64,000 nt of DNA from Nymphaea colorata. Its lineage: Eukaryota; Streptophyta; Magnoliopsida; Nymphaeales; Nymphaeaceae. This document shows positions 22,853-32,703 of this stretch, piece by piece (position 1 is the stretch's first letter; each line of letters begins with the position of its first letter). The notes beneath the pieces were generated by a model. The model saw only the letters and a program-made list of their open reading frames with translations. It ran no database searches and was not told where the DNA came from. Where the stretch lies: contig NC_045148.1 of assembly GCF_008831285.2 (NCBI RefSeq), forward strand, positions 372,001-436,000. The letters run 5' to 3'. Both the position numbers and the translations under genes were made by a program.

Positions 22853-23327
22853 TCACTTTTTGTAGACAATGCCGCGACCATTCAAGCTGCTCTTGCACTC
22901 AAGTTCCTCATGATGTCAACACCACCCTCCATGATGATGCGTCATGTGCTTTTAAACTGTGCCACTGCACAATCAGTGGCGAAGAGCCCCGAAGACAAAA
23001 ACTCGCGCTCGCCGCCGAGCACCGACATCTTCACGCCCATCTTGGCTCTAGTCTTGTAGTTGTCTGCGTAGGTCTGACCCAGCACCCCATTGACGGCGCC
23101 GTTGAGAGTGTAGAACCAGAAGCTGAGGTCGAGATGAGCGAAGCAGTCATCGTCGGTTATGCCGTAGTTGTGGATCCTGGACTCCTCCTTGCCGATGGGA
23201 ACCACATTGGCTGTGATTTTGAACTTGTTGACTGTTTTCACTACGATCTCACTAGTTCTGCCCGAGCGAGTGATGGTGAGGGTAGAAGCCTTAGATGTCC
23301 ATTGGGCATCCTCTATGTTAGGTAGGA
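22853..23327 (-). pseudogene. Truncated root-cap exon 3, array unit 3
   Basis: Carries the same 1-bp loss (CATGATGTCAAC) as unit 1, so the frame changes after the CAVAQFKST region. GVLGQTYADNY is intact. Confidence 0.85.
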
Positions 23328-24046
23328 TATCTTGCATAGTTTAATATCCCGCGATGAATGCCATTTTGGATGTCAAATGCAGGGACAAATATCTCACTAT
23401 GATTGAGTGCTTCTTGCATGTTAAATGCAGAGAGTAATATTTCAATCAAGTCCAATAGTGCATTATTCACTTTTTTATTCAATTATTGGAAAAAACCCGT
23501 CCATTCAACTTGAGATAATGGACAATGTTGCTTTCAAGTGTCCTAGTTACAGTTAATGAATGAAGGGTTTCAGATGACATCAGTTCGCCGAATGCTCTGG
23601 TTCTATTTGGCCTTCTAATGATCTGTTTTTTTATCTTGTTTTGGGAGTTTGATTTTTCATGCTTCCATAGATTTTTTGCTCTGTTCTATTCAACCAACAC
23701 TTAGAAGATTCTTGTCGTTGCTATGTTGTTCAGCTCTCGTGCTTCAGATTTGAACAATGACACAACTTTTGATCATCTTTGAGGTACATGAAGTTCTTGA
23801 GATGAAAGCTTGTAGTAAACAAGCTCAATTTCCCCACCACAACTTATTGGTCACACATATTCGAAATTTTTTATGTTATGACTACGAAAGTACATGGCGG
23901 AATTGAATGGTTGAAAAACATGAATCACAGATGACACGTTAAACAGAAGAGACATGCACACTCTCCCCTGCCAATCTTTTATTCCACCGTAAAAGGCAAG
24001 AAGTAGAAAAGAAAGACATGCACAGCTTGTGCATTTGGAGCTCTCT

Positions 24047-24523
24047 TCACTTTTTGTAGACAATACCGCGACCATTCAAGCTGCTCTTGCACTCAAGTTC
24101 CTCATGATGGTCAACACCACCCTCCATGATGAAGCGTCCTGTGCTTTTAAACTGTGTTTGCTGCACAATTGGTGGCAAAGAGCCCCGAAGACAAGAACTC
24201 GAGCTCGCCGCCGAGCACCGGCATCTTCACGCCCATCTTGGCTCTGCTCTTGTTGTTGTCTGCCTAGGTCTGACCTAGCACCCCATTGACGCCGCCGCTG
24301 AGAGAGTAGAACCTGAAGTTGAGGTCGAGATGAGCGAAGCAGTCATCGTCGGTTATGTCGTAGTTGTGGATCCTGGACTCCTCCTTGCCGATGGGAACCA
24401 CTTTGGCTGTGATTTTGAACTTGTTGACTGCTTCCACTACGATCTGATTAGTTCTGCCCGAGCGAGTGATGGTGAGGGTAGAAGCCGCAGATGTCCATTG
24501 GGCATCCTCTATGTTAGGTAGGA
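24047..24523 (-). pseudogene. Truncated root-cap exon 3, array unit 4
   Basis: Shares the TAG stop in GVLGQTY with unit 2 and the CTCGAGCTC variant upstream of it. A further small insertion (CTGTGTTTGCTGC on plus) disturbs the frame. Confidence 0.85.
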
Positions 24524-25242
24524 TACCTTGCATAGTTTAATATCTCGTGATGAATGGCATTTTCGATGTCGAATGCAGGGACAAATATCTCACGATGATT
24601 GAGTGTGTCTTCCATGTTAAATGCAGGGAGTAATATTTCAATCAAGTCCAATAGTGCATTATTCACTTTTCCATTCAATTATTGGACAAAACCCGTCCAT
24701 TCAACTTGAGATAATGGACAATGTTGCTTCCAAGTGTCCTAGTTACAATTAATGAATGAAGGGTTTCAGATGTCATGAGTTCGCCGAATGCTCTGGTTCT
24801 ATTTGACCTTCAAATGATCTGCTTTTTTATCTTGTTTTGGGAGGTTGATTTTTCATGCCTCCATAGATTTTTTGCTCTGTTCTATTCAACCAACACTTAG
24901 AAGATTCTTGTCGTTGCTATGTTGTTCAGCTCTCGTGCTTCAGATTTGAACAATAACACAACTTTTGATCATCTTTGAGGTACATGAAGTTCTTGAGATG
25001 AAAGCTTGTAATAAACAAGCTCAATTTCCCCGCCACAACTTATTGGTCACACATATTCGAAATTTTTTATGTTATGACAACGAAAGGACATGGCGGAATT
25101 GAATGGTTGAAAAACATGAATCACAAATGACACCTTAAACAGAAGAGACGCACACACTCTCCCTTGCCAATCTTTTATTCCAGCGTAAAAGGCAAGAAGT
25201 AGAAAAGAAAGACATGCACGGCTTATGCATTTGAAGCTCTCT

Positions 25243-25718
25243 TCACTTTTTGCAGACAATGCCGCGACCATTCATGCTGCTCTTGCACTCAAGTTCCTCA
25301 TGATGGTCAACACCACCCTCCATGATGATGCGTCCTGTGCTTTTAAATTGTGCCGCTGAACAATCGGTGGCGAAGAGCCCCGAAGACAAGAACTCGCGCT
25401 CGCCGTCGAGCACCGACATCTTCACGCCCATCTTGGCTCTGCTCTTGTAGTTGTCTGCATAGGTCTGACCCAGCACCCCATTGATGGCGCCGCTGAGAGA
25501 GTAGAACCTGAAGCTGAGGTCGAGATGAGCGAAGCAGTCATCGTCGGTTATGCCGTAGTTGTGGATCCTGGATTCCTCCTTGCCGATGGGAACCACTTTG
25601 GCTGTGATTTTGAACTTGTTGACTGCTTCCACTACGATCTGATTAGTTCTGCCCGAGCGAGTGATGGTGAGGGTAGAAGCCGCAGATGTCCATTGGGCAT
25701 CCTCTATGTTAGGTAGGA
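25243..25718 (-). pseudogene. Truncated root-cap exon 3, array unit 5, frame open
   Basis: The exon 3 portion is open from the breakpoint to VCKK and the stop. Because the breakpoint joins it to flank sequence, a 161-codon frame starting MQGILPNIED is created (25243-25728). It would lack a signal peptide. Only about two codons differ from unit 6, so these two are the youngest pair. Confidence 0.85.
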
Positions 25719-26437
25719 TACCTTGCATAGTTTAATATCTCGTGATGAACGGCATTTTCGATGTCGAATGCAGGGACAAATATCTCACGATGATTGAGTG
25801 TGTCTTCCATGTTAAATGCAGGGAGTAATATTTCAATCAAGTCCAATAGTGCATTATTCACTTTTCCATTCAATTATTGGACAAAACCCATCCATTCAAC
25901 TTGAGATAATGGACAATGTTGCTTCCAAGTGTCCTAGTTACAATTAATGAATGAAGGGTTTCAGATGTCATGAGTTCGCCGAATGCTCTGGTTCTATTTG
26001 ACCTTCAAATGATCTGCTTTTTTATCTTGTTTTGGGAGGTTGATTTTTCATGCCTCCATAGATTTTTTGCTCTGTTCTATTCAACCAACACTTAGAAGAT
26101 TCTTGTCGTTGCTATGTTGTTCAGCTCTCGTGCTTCAGATTTGAACAATAACACAACTTTTGATCATCTTTGAGGTACATGAAGTTCTTGAGATGAAAGC
26201 TTGTAATAAACAAGCTCAATTTCCCCGCCACAACTTATTGGTCACACATATTCGAAATTTTTTATGTTATGACAACGAAAGGACATGGCGGAATTGAATG
26301 GTTGAAAAACATGAATCACAAATGACACCTTAAACAGAAGAGACGCACACACTCTCCCTTGCCAATCTTTTATTCCAGCGTAAAAGGCAAGAAGTAGAAA
26401 AGAAAGACATGCACGGCTTATGCATTTGAAGCTCTCT

Positions 26438-26913
26438 TCACTTTTTGCAGACAATGCCGCGACCATTCATGCTGCTCTTGCACTCAAGTTCCTCATGATG
26501 GTCAACACCACCCTCCATGATGATGCGTCCTGTGCTTTTAAATTGTGCCGCTGAACAATCGGTGGCGAAGAGCCCCGAAGACAAGAACTCGCGCTCGCCG
26601 TCGAGCACCGACATCTTCACGCCCATCTTGGCTCTGCTCTTGTAGTTGTCTGCATAGGTCTGACCCAGCACCCCATTGACGGCGCCGCTGAGAGAGTAGA
26701 ACCTGAAGCTGAGGTCGAGATGAGCGAAGCAGTCATCGTCGGTTATGCCGTAGTTGTGGATCCTGGATTCCTCCTTGCCGATGGGAACCACTTTGGCTGT
26801 GATTTTGAACTTGTTGACTGCTTCCACTACGATCTGATTAGTTCTGCCCGAGCGAGTGATGGTGAGGGTAGAAGCCGCAGATGTCCATTGGGTATCCTCT
26901 ATGTTAGGTAGGA
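26438..26913 (-). pseudogene. Truncated root-cap exon 3, array unit 6, frame open
   Basis: Same open 161-codon frame as unit 5 (26438-26923), nearly identical in sequence including flanks. GVLGQTYADNY and the terminal Cys are kept. No promoter of its own is seen; expression would need readthrough from gene B. Confidence 0.85.
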
Positions 26914-27631
26914 TACCTTGCATAGTTTAATATCTCGTGATGAATGACATTTTCGATGTCAAATGCAGGGACAAATATCTCACGATGATTGAGTGTGTCT
27001 TGCATGTTAAATGCAGGGAGTAATATTTCAATCAAGTCCAATAGTGCATTATTCACTTTTCCATTCAATTATTGGACAAAACCCGTCCATTCAACTTGAG
27101 ATAATGGACAATGTTGCTTCCAAGTGTCCTAGTTACAGTTAATGAATGAAGGGTTTCAGATGTCATGAGTTCGCCGAATGCTCTGGTTCTATTTGGCCTT
27201 CAAATGATCTGCTTTTTATCTTATTTTAGGAGGTTGATTTTTCATGCCTTCATAGGCTTTTTGCTCTGTTCTATTCAACCAACACTTAGAAGATTCTTGT
27301 CGTTGCTATGTTGTTCAGCTCTCGTGCTTCAGATTTGAACAATGACACAACTTTTGATCATCTTTGAGGTACATGAAGTTCTTGAGATGAAAGCTTGTAG
27401 TAAACAAGCTCAATTTCCCCACCACAACTTATTGGTCACACATATTCGAAATTTTTTATGTTATGACAACGAAAGGACATGGCGGAATTGAATGGTTGAA
27501 AAACATGAATCACAAATGACACCTTAAACAGAAGAGACGCACACACTCTCCCTTGCCAATCTTTTATTCCAGCGTAAAAGGCAAGAAGTAGAAAAGAAAG
27601 ACATGCACGGCTTATGCATTTGGAGCTCTCT

Positions 27632-28946
27632 TCACTTTTTGCAGACAATGCCGCGACCATTCATGCTGCTCTTGCACTCAAGTTCCTCATGATGGTCAAC
27701 ACCACCCTCCATGATGATGCGTCCTGTGCTTTTAAACTGTGCCGCTGCACAATCGGTGGCGAAGAGCCCCGAAGACAAGAACTCGCGCTCGCCGCCGAGC
27801 ACCGGCATCTTCACGCCCATCTTGGCTCTGCTCTTGTAGTTGTCTGCATACGTCTGACCCAGCACCCCATTGACGGCGCCGCTGAGAGAGTAGAACCTGA
27901 AGCTGAGGTCGAGATGAGCGAAGCAGTCATCGTCGGTTATGCCGTAGTTGTGGATCTTGGATTCCTCCTTGCCGATGGGAACCACTTTGGCTGTGATTTT
28001 GAACTTGTTGACTGCTTCCACTACGATCTCATTAGTTCTACCCGAGCGAGTGATGGTGAAGGTAGAAGCTGCAGATGTCCATTGGGCATCCTCTATGTTA
28101 GGTAGGAACACAGGCTCTCCATCGAAAGCAATGGCTAGTTGATCAATGGCATCGTCCCACTGGGCAACCTATATGATGTGTAGAGAGAATGCAATTGTTA
28201 ATTAAAATCACGTGACACTTTCTCTTAAATCCCCTACTTAAATAAACTGGGTTTTTTTTAACAGCTAATTGTAAAATTGATGCGGATCAAGCTTTGATCA
28301 TTTCTGCAATTTGATCAGTTTTACCTTCTTGGCACCAATGAATAGCTTGTGGTCATCCAAAAGGAGGCCGATGGATTGAACCCACGTGAAATCACGCTTC
28401 ATGCCGTCCCCTCTCTTGCCGATGAAGTGGCCGTTGATGTGAAGGTTGGTGTCGGAGACCAAGCAGAAATCTCTATCCTTCTGGCCGTGGAAGTAGAAGG
28501 TGATGCCGTCACCACCAATAAAGCGTGGGTCATCGCAGACTGCACCTGGCCTGTCACATTCTGCAAATATCATCACCCAAAAAATTTTCATGAGCAAATT
28601 ATTCAGATCAGCTTCATTTATGCGGATCTCCTTGTGAACGTATATACATAAACATTGCAATTAATTGGTTTATTGGATGATTCTGCATGTGTAGAAATTG
28701 GCAGTTACCGCAGACAGGCTTGCACTGGCCGCAATCGACTTTGCATGTTCTAGGGCAGGCAGCAGGGCATGAGTGCACCTGTCCATGGCATTCCTTGAAC
28801 TCCTTGTGCCTGCAAGACACCTTCTTGCAACCGGACTTGTCGGATCCACCGGATTCGGATTTGGATTTGTCACCTGCAGCTGCCACCTGCACAATGATGA
28901 GCAGGATGAGAATGGACACACCCATGCTCTTCCTTGACGAGGCCAT
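27632..28946 (-). CDS. Root-cap/LEA-related secreted protein, gene B
   Basis: Three exons on the minus strand: 28709-28946 (238 bp), 28325-28560 (236 bp), 27632-28168 (537 bp). All junctions are GT-AG and the sum is 1011 bp, giving 336 residues. The start MASSRKSMGV opens a signal peptide with the hydrophobic core ILILLIIVQVAAA. A Lys/Ser/Gly linker follows, then a Cys-rich segment (CKKVSCRHKEFKEC to CGQCKPVC). Exon 2 gives a conserved FIGGDGITFYFHGQKDRDFC block. Exon 3 has GVLGQTYADNY at about residues 259-269, the signature of the Root_cap family (PF06830); known relatives are secreted and enriched in root cap, with unknown biochemical function. The gene faces gene C head to head; its last exon founded the downstream array. 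Confidence 0.85.
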
Positions 28947-29024
28947 CTTTCTTAACTTTAACTCTCTTTAACCCTTAATGGTTTCCAATCTGATATGTGA
29001 TTGCAACTCTGATCAGTCCCTATC

Positions 29025-29032
29025 TATTTATA
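29025..29032 (-). promoter_or_regulatory. TATA box of gene B
   Basis: Minus-strand TATAAATA, 79 bp upstream of the start codon, in a CTATAAATAGATAGGGAC context. Genes A and C have the same motif and the upstream CCTCTCAA block, so the core promoter is conserved among the three genes. Confidence 0.65.
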
Positions 29033-29069
29033 GTACTTGAGAGGTTGGGGTTTGGTGTGCACGTCAATT

Positions 29070-29101
<32 letters not shown>

Positions 29102-29305
29102 TTATATGTATGTATGCATTGCACGATCAGTACAACATTTTAAAAACTAAGATTTGACAGAATGTATCCTTTTATATTATATGGTCTCTGCTCAACACCT
29201 TGTGGGGATGAGCTTGCATGAATCTAACACAGCCAAGTCAGGGACTTTTGTGGTTCTATCTTAATGCGATCATTAACTCTTTTAGTACTTTAATTTAAAC
29301 GTTTA

Positions 29306-29467
29306 GAGGTTGTTTAGCAAATGAAACACTTAGTAAGTGTAATTCCATGAAACTGCCTTAAAAATCCAAGCAAATTCATAGAAACATAGTTCTAGTGTTT
29401 CATGAATTCACTCCCATCTTTGGGGGTAAATTCATGACACAAAGTTTTCCATTTGATAAGCGACTCC
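29306..29467. mobile_element. 162-bp MITE shared by both segment copies (copy B)
   Basis: Counterpart of 13493-13654: ends AGAGGTTGTTTAGCAAATG and TTTGATAAGCGACTCC, flanked by TTA. Its presence in both copies dates it before the duplication. Confidence 0.65.
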
Positions 29468-29847
29468 TTAAAGTCCGATCAAGTAAATTGATGGATAGAA
29501 TTGAAATCAGTCGGCCGCCATAAGGCAAGAAAAATTAAACCCTCACTAGAACACCATAACTAAATTAAAGTACTATAAACCACCACTAAACTACCAAAGT
29601 GTCACTAATGCTCCTGTGGGTAATGACTTTTGACAAATTTTTAAGCTTTTCAATTAGTAATTACCCAGCAACATCTGGCCCAGCTGATTTCAATTCCCTA
29701 CTAATTGGACGTCAGCAAAGATTTCTTCTCTATGAAATTTGCAATCAATCCGCTAATGTGATGTGGTAATAATGGCTGAGTGAAACTGGATGCCTTTACA
29801 AGCAGGACATCGCCCCTCTTGTTGAATAAAAGGGGCATGCGGTCCTG

Positions 29848-30511
29848 GACATTCCATATATATTTTATTTGAAGGGCTACCTAGTCCTTGGAGTTAAAGA
29901 AGTCAAACCAGGTACTTAAGCAAAATTAATTTGATAATGACCCAGAAGATGGTATTCTTAAAGCACGTCTATCATATTCTTTTATAGCTAATAATTAATC
30001 TAGTTGCTTATAATAATTAACTTCACTAGTTAGAGAAGCATAATGCGGCCCCATCATCAAAATCTGAGTCCTTCAGACTGTGATCCACGCAAGTGTTATA
30101 GTGCAATATCGAAAGACTAATCAATATTTCCAAGAGAAGTCATCTTAAGTACCTGGATTAGCTATATGAATTATGAAGGCAGGAAACGTACCTAATTTGG
30201 AATGGGATCTTATATGACACTTATCTATGTCAATCTTGTCTGGATCTGTTGCTGATTACCACATTCAGCTAATCGATATTGCGTCCACATATTTTTCTAT
30301 TACCATATACTATTAAAAGAAGGCCTAGATATTGCGTCCACATGTTTTCTCCAACATAAACTGATCTACCTTTTTAAACAATGTAAGATAGTAGACGTGC
30401 AAGGCATGAACATTCTAACTATCTAGAAGGTCGTTAAATAAATAATTTTTTGTTAATTGACGTGCCATCCAAACACAATTGTCCTACTGTAGCACTGCAA
30501 CCTCTCAACTA
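29848..30511. other. Intergenic DNA between divergent genes B and C
   Basis: No coding signal. Together with the gene B upstream region it forms about 1.66 kb between the two start codons (28946 and 30612). It contains the unique 5' flank of gene C outside the duplicated segment. Confidence 0.5.
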
Positions 30512-30514
30512 CTC

Positions 30515-30522
30515 TATAAATA
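30515..30522 (+). promoter_or_regulatory. TATA box of gene C
   Basis: TATAAATA about 90 bp before the start codon, preceded by GCAACCTCTCAACTACTC and followed by GATAGCAACTC. The arrangement mirrors the gene B promoter in reverse orientation. Confidence 0.65.
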
Positions 30523-30611
30523 GATAGCAACTCATGGAGTTGTAATCACACATCAAGTTAGAAGTCATTGTAGGCAAGCTTAAGAGTTAGAGAGAGCTAA
30601 AATCAAGAAAC

Positions 30612-31988
30612 ATGGCCTTGTCATGGAAGAGCATAGGCGTCTGCGTTCTCATCCTGCTCATCATCGTTCAGATGGCAGCTGCAGATGACAAATCCAAATC
30701 CGAATCCGGTGGATCCGACAAGTCCGGATGCAAGAAGGTGTCCTGCAGGCACAAGGAGTTCAAGGAATGCCATGGACAGGTGCACTCATGCCCTGCTGCC
30801 TGCCCTAGAACCTGCAAAGTCGATTGCGGCCAGTGCAAGCCTGTCTGCGGTAACTGTCAATTTCTACACATGCACACTCATCCGTTAAACCAATTAATTG
30901 CGATGTTTATGTATATAGGTTCACCAAGGAGACCCGCATAAATGAGGCTGATCTGAATAATTTGCTTATGAAAATTTTTTGCGTGGTGATATTTGCAGAA
31001 TGTGACAGGCCGGGTGCAGTCTGCGATGACCCACGCTTTATTGGTGGTGACGGCATCACCTTCTATTTCCACGGCCAGAAGGACAGAGATTTCTGCTTGG
31101 TCTCCGACACCAACCTTCACATCAATGGCCACTTCATCGGCAAGAGAGGGGACGGCATGAAGCGTGATTTCACGTGGGTTCAATCCATCGGCCTCCTCTT
31201 CGACGGCCACAAGCTCTTCATTGGTGCCAAGAAGGTAACGGTTCTAGCATCTCTCGTAATTAAGGATATGATCAATTATGTATTATGAAACGAATAACAG
31301 CGCCAAAATAAAGGCAGAGAGACTGTTCTGCAGGTTTTTTTATAATTATCTATTTAGAAAAAGGCCAGTTTAAGAAATTGGGATTTTGAGAGAAAGAGTT
31401 TTACGGTTTTAATCATCTTATATTAACAATTGCATAATGTATATAACATAGGTTGCCCAATGGGATGATGCCATTGATCAATTAGCCATTGCTTTCGATG
31501 GAGAGCCTGTGTTCCTACCTACCACAGAGGATGCCCAATGGACATCTGCGGCTTCTGCCCTCACCATCACTCGTTCAGGCAGAGCTAATGAGATCGTAGT
31601 GGAAGCAGCCAACCAGTTCAAAATCACAGCCAAAGTGGTTCCCATAGGTAAGGAGGAGTCCAGGATCCACAACTATGGCATAACCGACGATGACTGCTTC
31701 GCTCATCTCGACCTCAGCTTCAGGTTCTACTCTCTCAGTGGCGCCGTCAATGGGGTGCTGGGTCAAACCTACGCAGACAACTACAAAAGCAGAGCCAAGA
31801 TGGGCGTGAAGATGCCAGTGCTCGGCGGCGATCGCGAGTTCTTGTCTTCGGGGCTCTTCGCCACCGATTGCGCAGCGGCACAGTTTAAGAGCACAGGACG
31901 CATCATCATGGAGGGTGGTGTTGATCATCATGAGGAACTCGAATGCAAGAGCAGCTTGAATGGTCGTGGGATTGTATGCAAGAAATGA
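30612..31988 (+). CDS. Root-cap/LEA-related secreted protein, gene C
   Basis: Three plus-strand exons: 30612-30849, 30999-31234, 31452-31988. The sizes 238, 236 and 537 bp are identical to gene B and give 336 residues. It starts MALSWKSIGVCVLI with a signal peptide of about 24 residues, cleaved probably near AAADDKSK. The Cys-rich segment HSCPAACPRTCKVDC spans about residues 58-72. Exon 2 carries the FIGGDGITFYFHG and NLHINGHFIGKR blocks; exon 3 carries GVLGQTYADNY at about 259-269 and ends GIVCKK. These are Root_cap family features. Predicted location is extracellular or cell wall; the role is unknown. It is divergent from B and convergent with the subtilase gene. A possible AATAAA polyadenylation signal is at 32143-32148. 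Confidence 0.88.
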
Positions 31989-32703
31989 GGAGAGCTCCAA
32001 AAGGACAAGTTACTGTCGGTCCTTTGTTTTACTTTCTTTGTGATTCGCTTCTGGACCCGAATAAGAGGCTTTCTTTCGTTTGATATATAAATGAATATGC
32101 AAATGCTTGGTTGAAGAATGGCAAGGCTGGAATTCAAGATGTAATAAATTTTCCTTCTCAGAAGAAAAGGGCTGATCTTCTGTGCGTACCCCATTATTTA
32201 TCTAATTAGTTCAGAAACAAAGCAAGCAAAACTTCCTGTTTTTAAGGATCAAGAAGAAATGGTACGCCCTCGACTTTTAGAGGTGTGGTTCGTATTTGAT
32301 GTGGAACACACACACCAAGAAAGTTGTCATCAGCTACATGGGATTTAGAGTGTGGAACTTGACAGCATTGTTCTTGACTCCATTATGTAATTGCTTTGTC
32401 TTTTCCCGTTGCAGAAACACACACACACAAAGCAAAAGAAAATGGAAGCCACTAGCACATATTATTAAAAGAATCTTAAAAATAACAGAGAAAAATGCCT
32501 ACCAGTTATCCCCACAATCTATTCTAACCTAAAGACTGAATAATATAATTAAAAGCTTAGGCCCAACAAGGATGACGTTAAGCAAGAACTCAAAATCTAA
32601 CAGTGGAAACCTTTGCCTGGACGCCAGCCCTTCGATCCCTTGTCAAATTTCAACCTGACGCAGCAGGTGGTCTAGAGACGAAAAAAAAATACTAGGAGAA
32701 GCT
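31989..32703. other. Spacer between convergent genes
   Basis: Contains the presumed 3' untranslated regions of gene C (plus) and the subtilase (minus). An ACACACACA run lies near 32418. No other coding signal. Confidence 0.5.

Larger units (their letters stand above)
19757..28107 (-). repeat. Tandem array of terminal exon plus 3' flank, seven units
   Basis: The boundary motif TTGCATAGTTTAATATC starts at 19757, 20943, 22139, 23332, 24528, 25723 and 26918, giving periods of 1186-1196 bp. Each unit holds the 3' flank of the root-cap gene and exon 3 from its stop codon up to the GGTAGGA site (GTTAGGTAGGA on plus). The seventh unit is continuous with the rest of gene B; the first six lack the 5' 67 bp of exon 3 and all upstream exons. 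The breakpoint joins GGTAGGA in the exon to TACCTTGCATAG in the flank. Direct, same-strand, near-equal units point to unequal crossing-over. Confidence 0.9.
19067..29847. repeat. Segmental duplication, copy B
   Basis: Collinear with 3624-14035 in the same orientation. It lacks the hAT, the 347-bp MITE, the TRIM-type element and the Tourist MITE of copy A, but contains six extra tandem units of about 1.19 kb. It includes the intact gene B and its promoter. Confidence 0.85.

Noticed and set aside
20452-28105. Plus-strand frames recurring in every array unit (for example those starting MSEAVIVGY or MHLELSSLF)
   Set aside because: They are the opposite strand of the root-cap exon 3 repeats. The minus strand carries the family motifs and the splice context.
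19757-28107. Regular repeats considered as a CRISPR-like or satellite array
   Set aside because: Units are 1.19 kb, contain coding exon sequence and are continuous without spacers; the DNA is eukaryotic.
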